From positions 1 through 6,524 of the forward strand of contig CAZCZR010000082.1 of the NCBI GenBank assembly GCA_964503455.1: DNA of 6,524 nucleotides, given 5' to 3'. This DNA comes from CAZCZR01 sp964503455. Its GTDB lineage: Bacteria > Bacillota > Clostridia > UBA1381. Both the position numbers and the translations under genes were made by a program. The notes beneath the pieces were generated by a model. That model was not told the origin of the DNA. It ran no database searches and saw only the letters and a program-made list of their open reading frames with translations. This document shows, piece by piece, positions 5,751 through 6,524 of this stretch; within the stretch, counting starts at the first letter, position 1; each line of letters starts with the position of its first letter.

Positions 5751-6476
5751 CTAAATCAGACCGTAATGCTTGAGGGCATATGCGATCCCCTCATCCTTAA
5801 CTGTGCGCGTGACAAATTCGGCGCAGCTGTCAAGCGAGGGCTTGTGTATGCCCATAGCTATGCCGTGACCGGCAAATTCAAGCATTTCGCGGTCGTTATC
5901 ACCATCGCCGAAGGCGTAGACCTGCGAGGACTCGACTCCAAGATAGCTGCAAACCGCCTTCATGCCGACAGACTTATTCATGCCGTATTTGTCAAGGTCG
6001 CAGGATTTTCCGCTGCGGTGGTGCATGATTTGGATTCTGCCTTCAAATCTCTTTGAAAGCTCCTTCACTGCCGAGAATGTTTCATACGAGATAAAAAGCT
6101 TGTTCGCACGCATATGCTCGGGCGCGGTTATGGGAACAAAGATCTCGTGCGGTATTTTAAACAGCGTTATCGCGTCATCAAACGGTTTATTGTATACATT
6201 TTTTCTGTAGCAGACATCTTGATTTTCAAACGCGTAAAATATGCCAAGCTCGTCCATCGAAGCTACAAGCGCTGATAAAAGCTCTGCCGGAAAAATATCA
6301 TCAAGCACAACGGCACCCCCGACTTCGGCATATGCACCGTTTGTGGTCACATAACCGTCAAAGTGTTCGCCGAAGCCGGATGGGATATAGCATTTTGTTC
6401 TTCCCGTAGCCAAAAACGTCAAAAAACCGTTTTTCCGAAGCTTTTTAACAGCGTCAACAGTCGCGGGTGTAGGCAT
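5751..6476 (-). CDS. Cof-type HAD hydrolase lacking N-terminal catalytic motif I (probably 5'-truncated)
   Basis: The 241-residue frame matches a Cof/YidA-type haloacid dehalogenase-superfamily phosphatase (usual substrates are sugar phosphates and similar) from just after motif I to the end. It shows helix TVDAVKKLRKNGF then motif II FLATGR (21-26, Thr24), a C2-type cap region (~60-160), motif III Lys168 in GMNKSVGMKA, and motif IV FGDGDNDREML (189-199, Asp191/Asp195). Missing is the N-terminal DxDGT strand that carries the nucleophilic Asp and the acid/base Asp, about 20-25 residues. The frame cannot extend: two TGA codons lie in frame at 6504-6509, and no other usual start codon lies between them and the ATG. 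GGAGG (complement of 6487-6491) is 10 nt before the ATG but inside a terminator stem. As written, the protein should be catalytically dead: either a truncated pseudogene, a regulatory remnant, or a sequence error. It is convergent with galK, 9 bp between stops. Confidence 0.8.
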   Translation of the reverse strand: MPTPATVDAVKKLRKNGFLTFLATGRTKCYIPSGFGEHFDGYVTTNGAYAEVGGAVVLDDIFPAELLSALVASMDELGIFYAFENQDVCYRKNVYNKPFDDAITLFKIPHEIFVPITAPEHMRANKLFISYETFSAVKELSKRFEGRIQIMHHRSGKSCDLDKYGMNKSVGMKAVCSYLGVESSQVYAFGDGDNDREMLEFAGHGIAMGIHKPSLDSCAEFVTRTVKDEGIAYALKHYGLI

Positions 6477-6503
6477 AAGAAAAGCGCCTCCGAAGAGACG
6501 CTC
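6477..6503 (-). terminator. UUCG-loop intrinsic terminator in front of the HAD gene
   Basis: On the - strand, AGCGTCTC (complement of 6495-6502) pairs with GAGGCGCT (complement of 6483-6490; one G-U pair) across a TTCG tetraloop, followed by TTTCTT (complement of 6477-6482). This is a textbook Rho-independent terminator for a gene entering from the right on the - strand. Two tandem TGA codons (complement of 6504-6509) just before it fit the end of such a gene. The 3' arm contains the GGAGG that would be the ribosome binding site of the HAD frame. Confidence 0.75.
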
Positions 6504-6524
6504 TCATCAATGTTGATATTCCTT

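Noticed and set aside
5766..6210. Two + strand reading frames opposite the HAD gene
   Set aside because: The - strand shows clear HAD motifs II, III and IV; the + frames have no domains and overlap each other out of frame.
6504..6524. 3' end of another - strand gene (last codons then tandem TGA)
   Set aside because: Only five codons would be inside the window, too few to support a gene call, although the terminator beside it makes this plausible.

Overview
This 6.5 kb window looks like chromosomal DNA from a low-to-mid GC Gram-positive of the class Clostridia, plausibly a gut Oscillospiraceae/Ruminococcaceae-type organism. The grounds are the 450-residue Firmicutes-type glucose-6-phosphate isomerase, AAAGGAGG-like ribosome binding sites, the Clostridia-style galactokinase variant, and a TnpX-like large serine recombinase tail. 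The taxonomic placement is inference from protein style, not from a search.

Left end (1-775): the window opens inside the 3' end of a large serine recombinase gene (+ strand), probably the edge of an integrated mobile element. About 60 bp further on, and convergent with it, lies a two-gene tRNA operon on the - strand: tRNA-Ser(UGA) then tRNA-Ser(GCU). The operon has a full-consensus sigma-A promoter (TTGACA-17-TATAAT) preceded by A-tracts. A 12-bp hairpin holding the recombinase stop codon in its loop is followed by a T-run on the - strand, so it looks like the tRNA operon's terminator.

Centre (831-4451): a second near-consensus promoter, divergent from the tRNA one, drives pgi (glycolysis). 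pgi is followed after 23 bp by a small P-loop NTPase-like protein of unknown function. After a 149-bp gap comes thrC, threonine synthase (last step of threonine biosynthesis from O-phosphohomoserine). thrC is followed by a hairpin whose loop carries a TATAAT that may be the -10 box for the next gene.

Right end (4452-6524): a galactokinase-like GHMP kinase, convergent (9 bp between stop codons) with a Cof-type HAD hydrolase gene on the - strand. The HAD reading frame lacks the N-terminal DxD catalytic motif. Immediately in front of it sits a UUCG-loop intrinsic terminator that also contains its only Shine-Dalgarno sequence. This suggests a 5'-truncated gene next to a rearrangement junction, or a sequence error.

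The genes are mostly housekeeping and sugar/amino-acid metabolism. I do not see a new multi-gene system. The best leads are the damaged HAD gene and its terminator, the U73 tRNA-Ser, the recombinase/tRNA junction, the galactokinase active-site variant, and the unassigned P-loop protein downstream of pgi.
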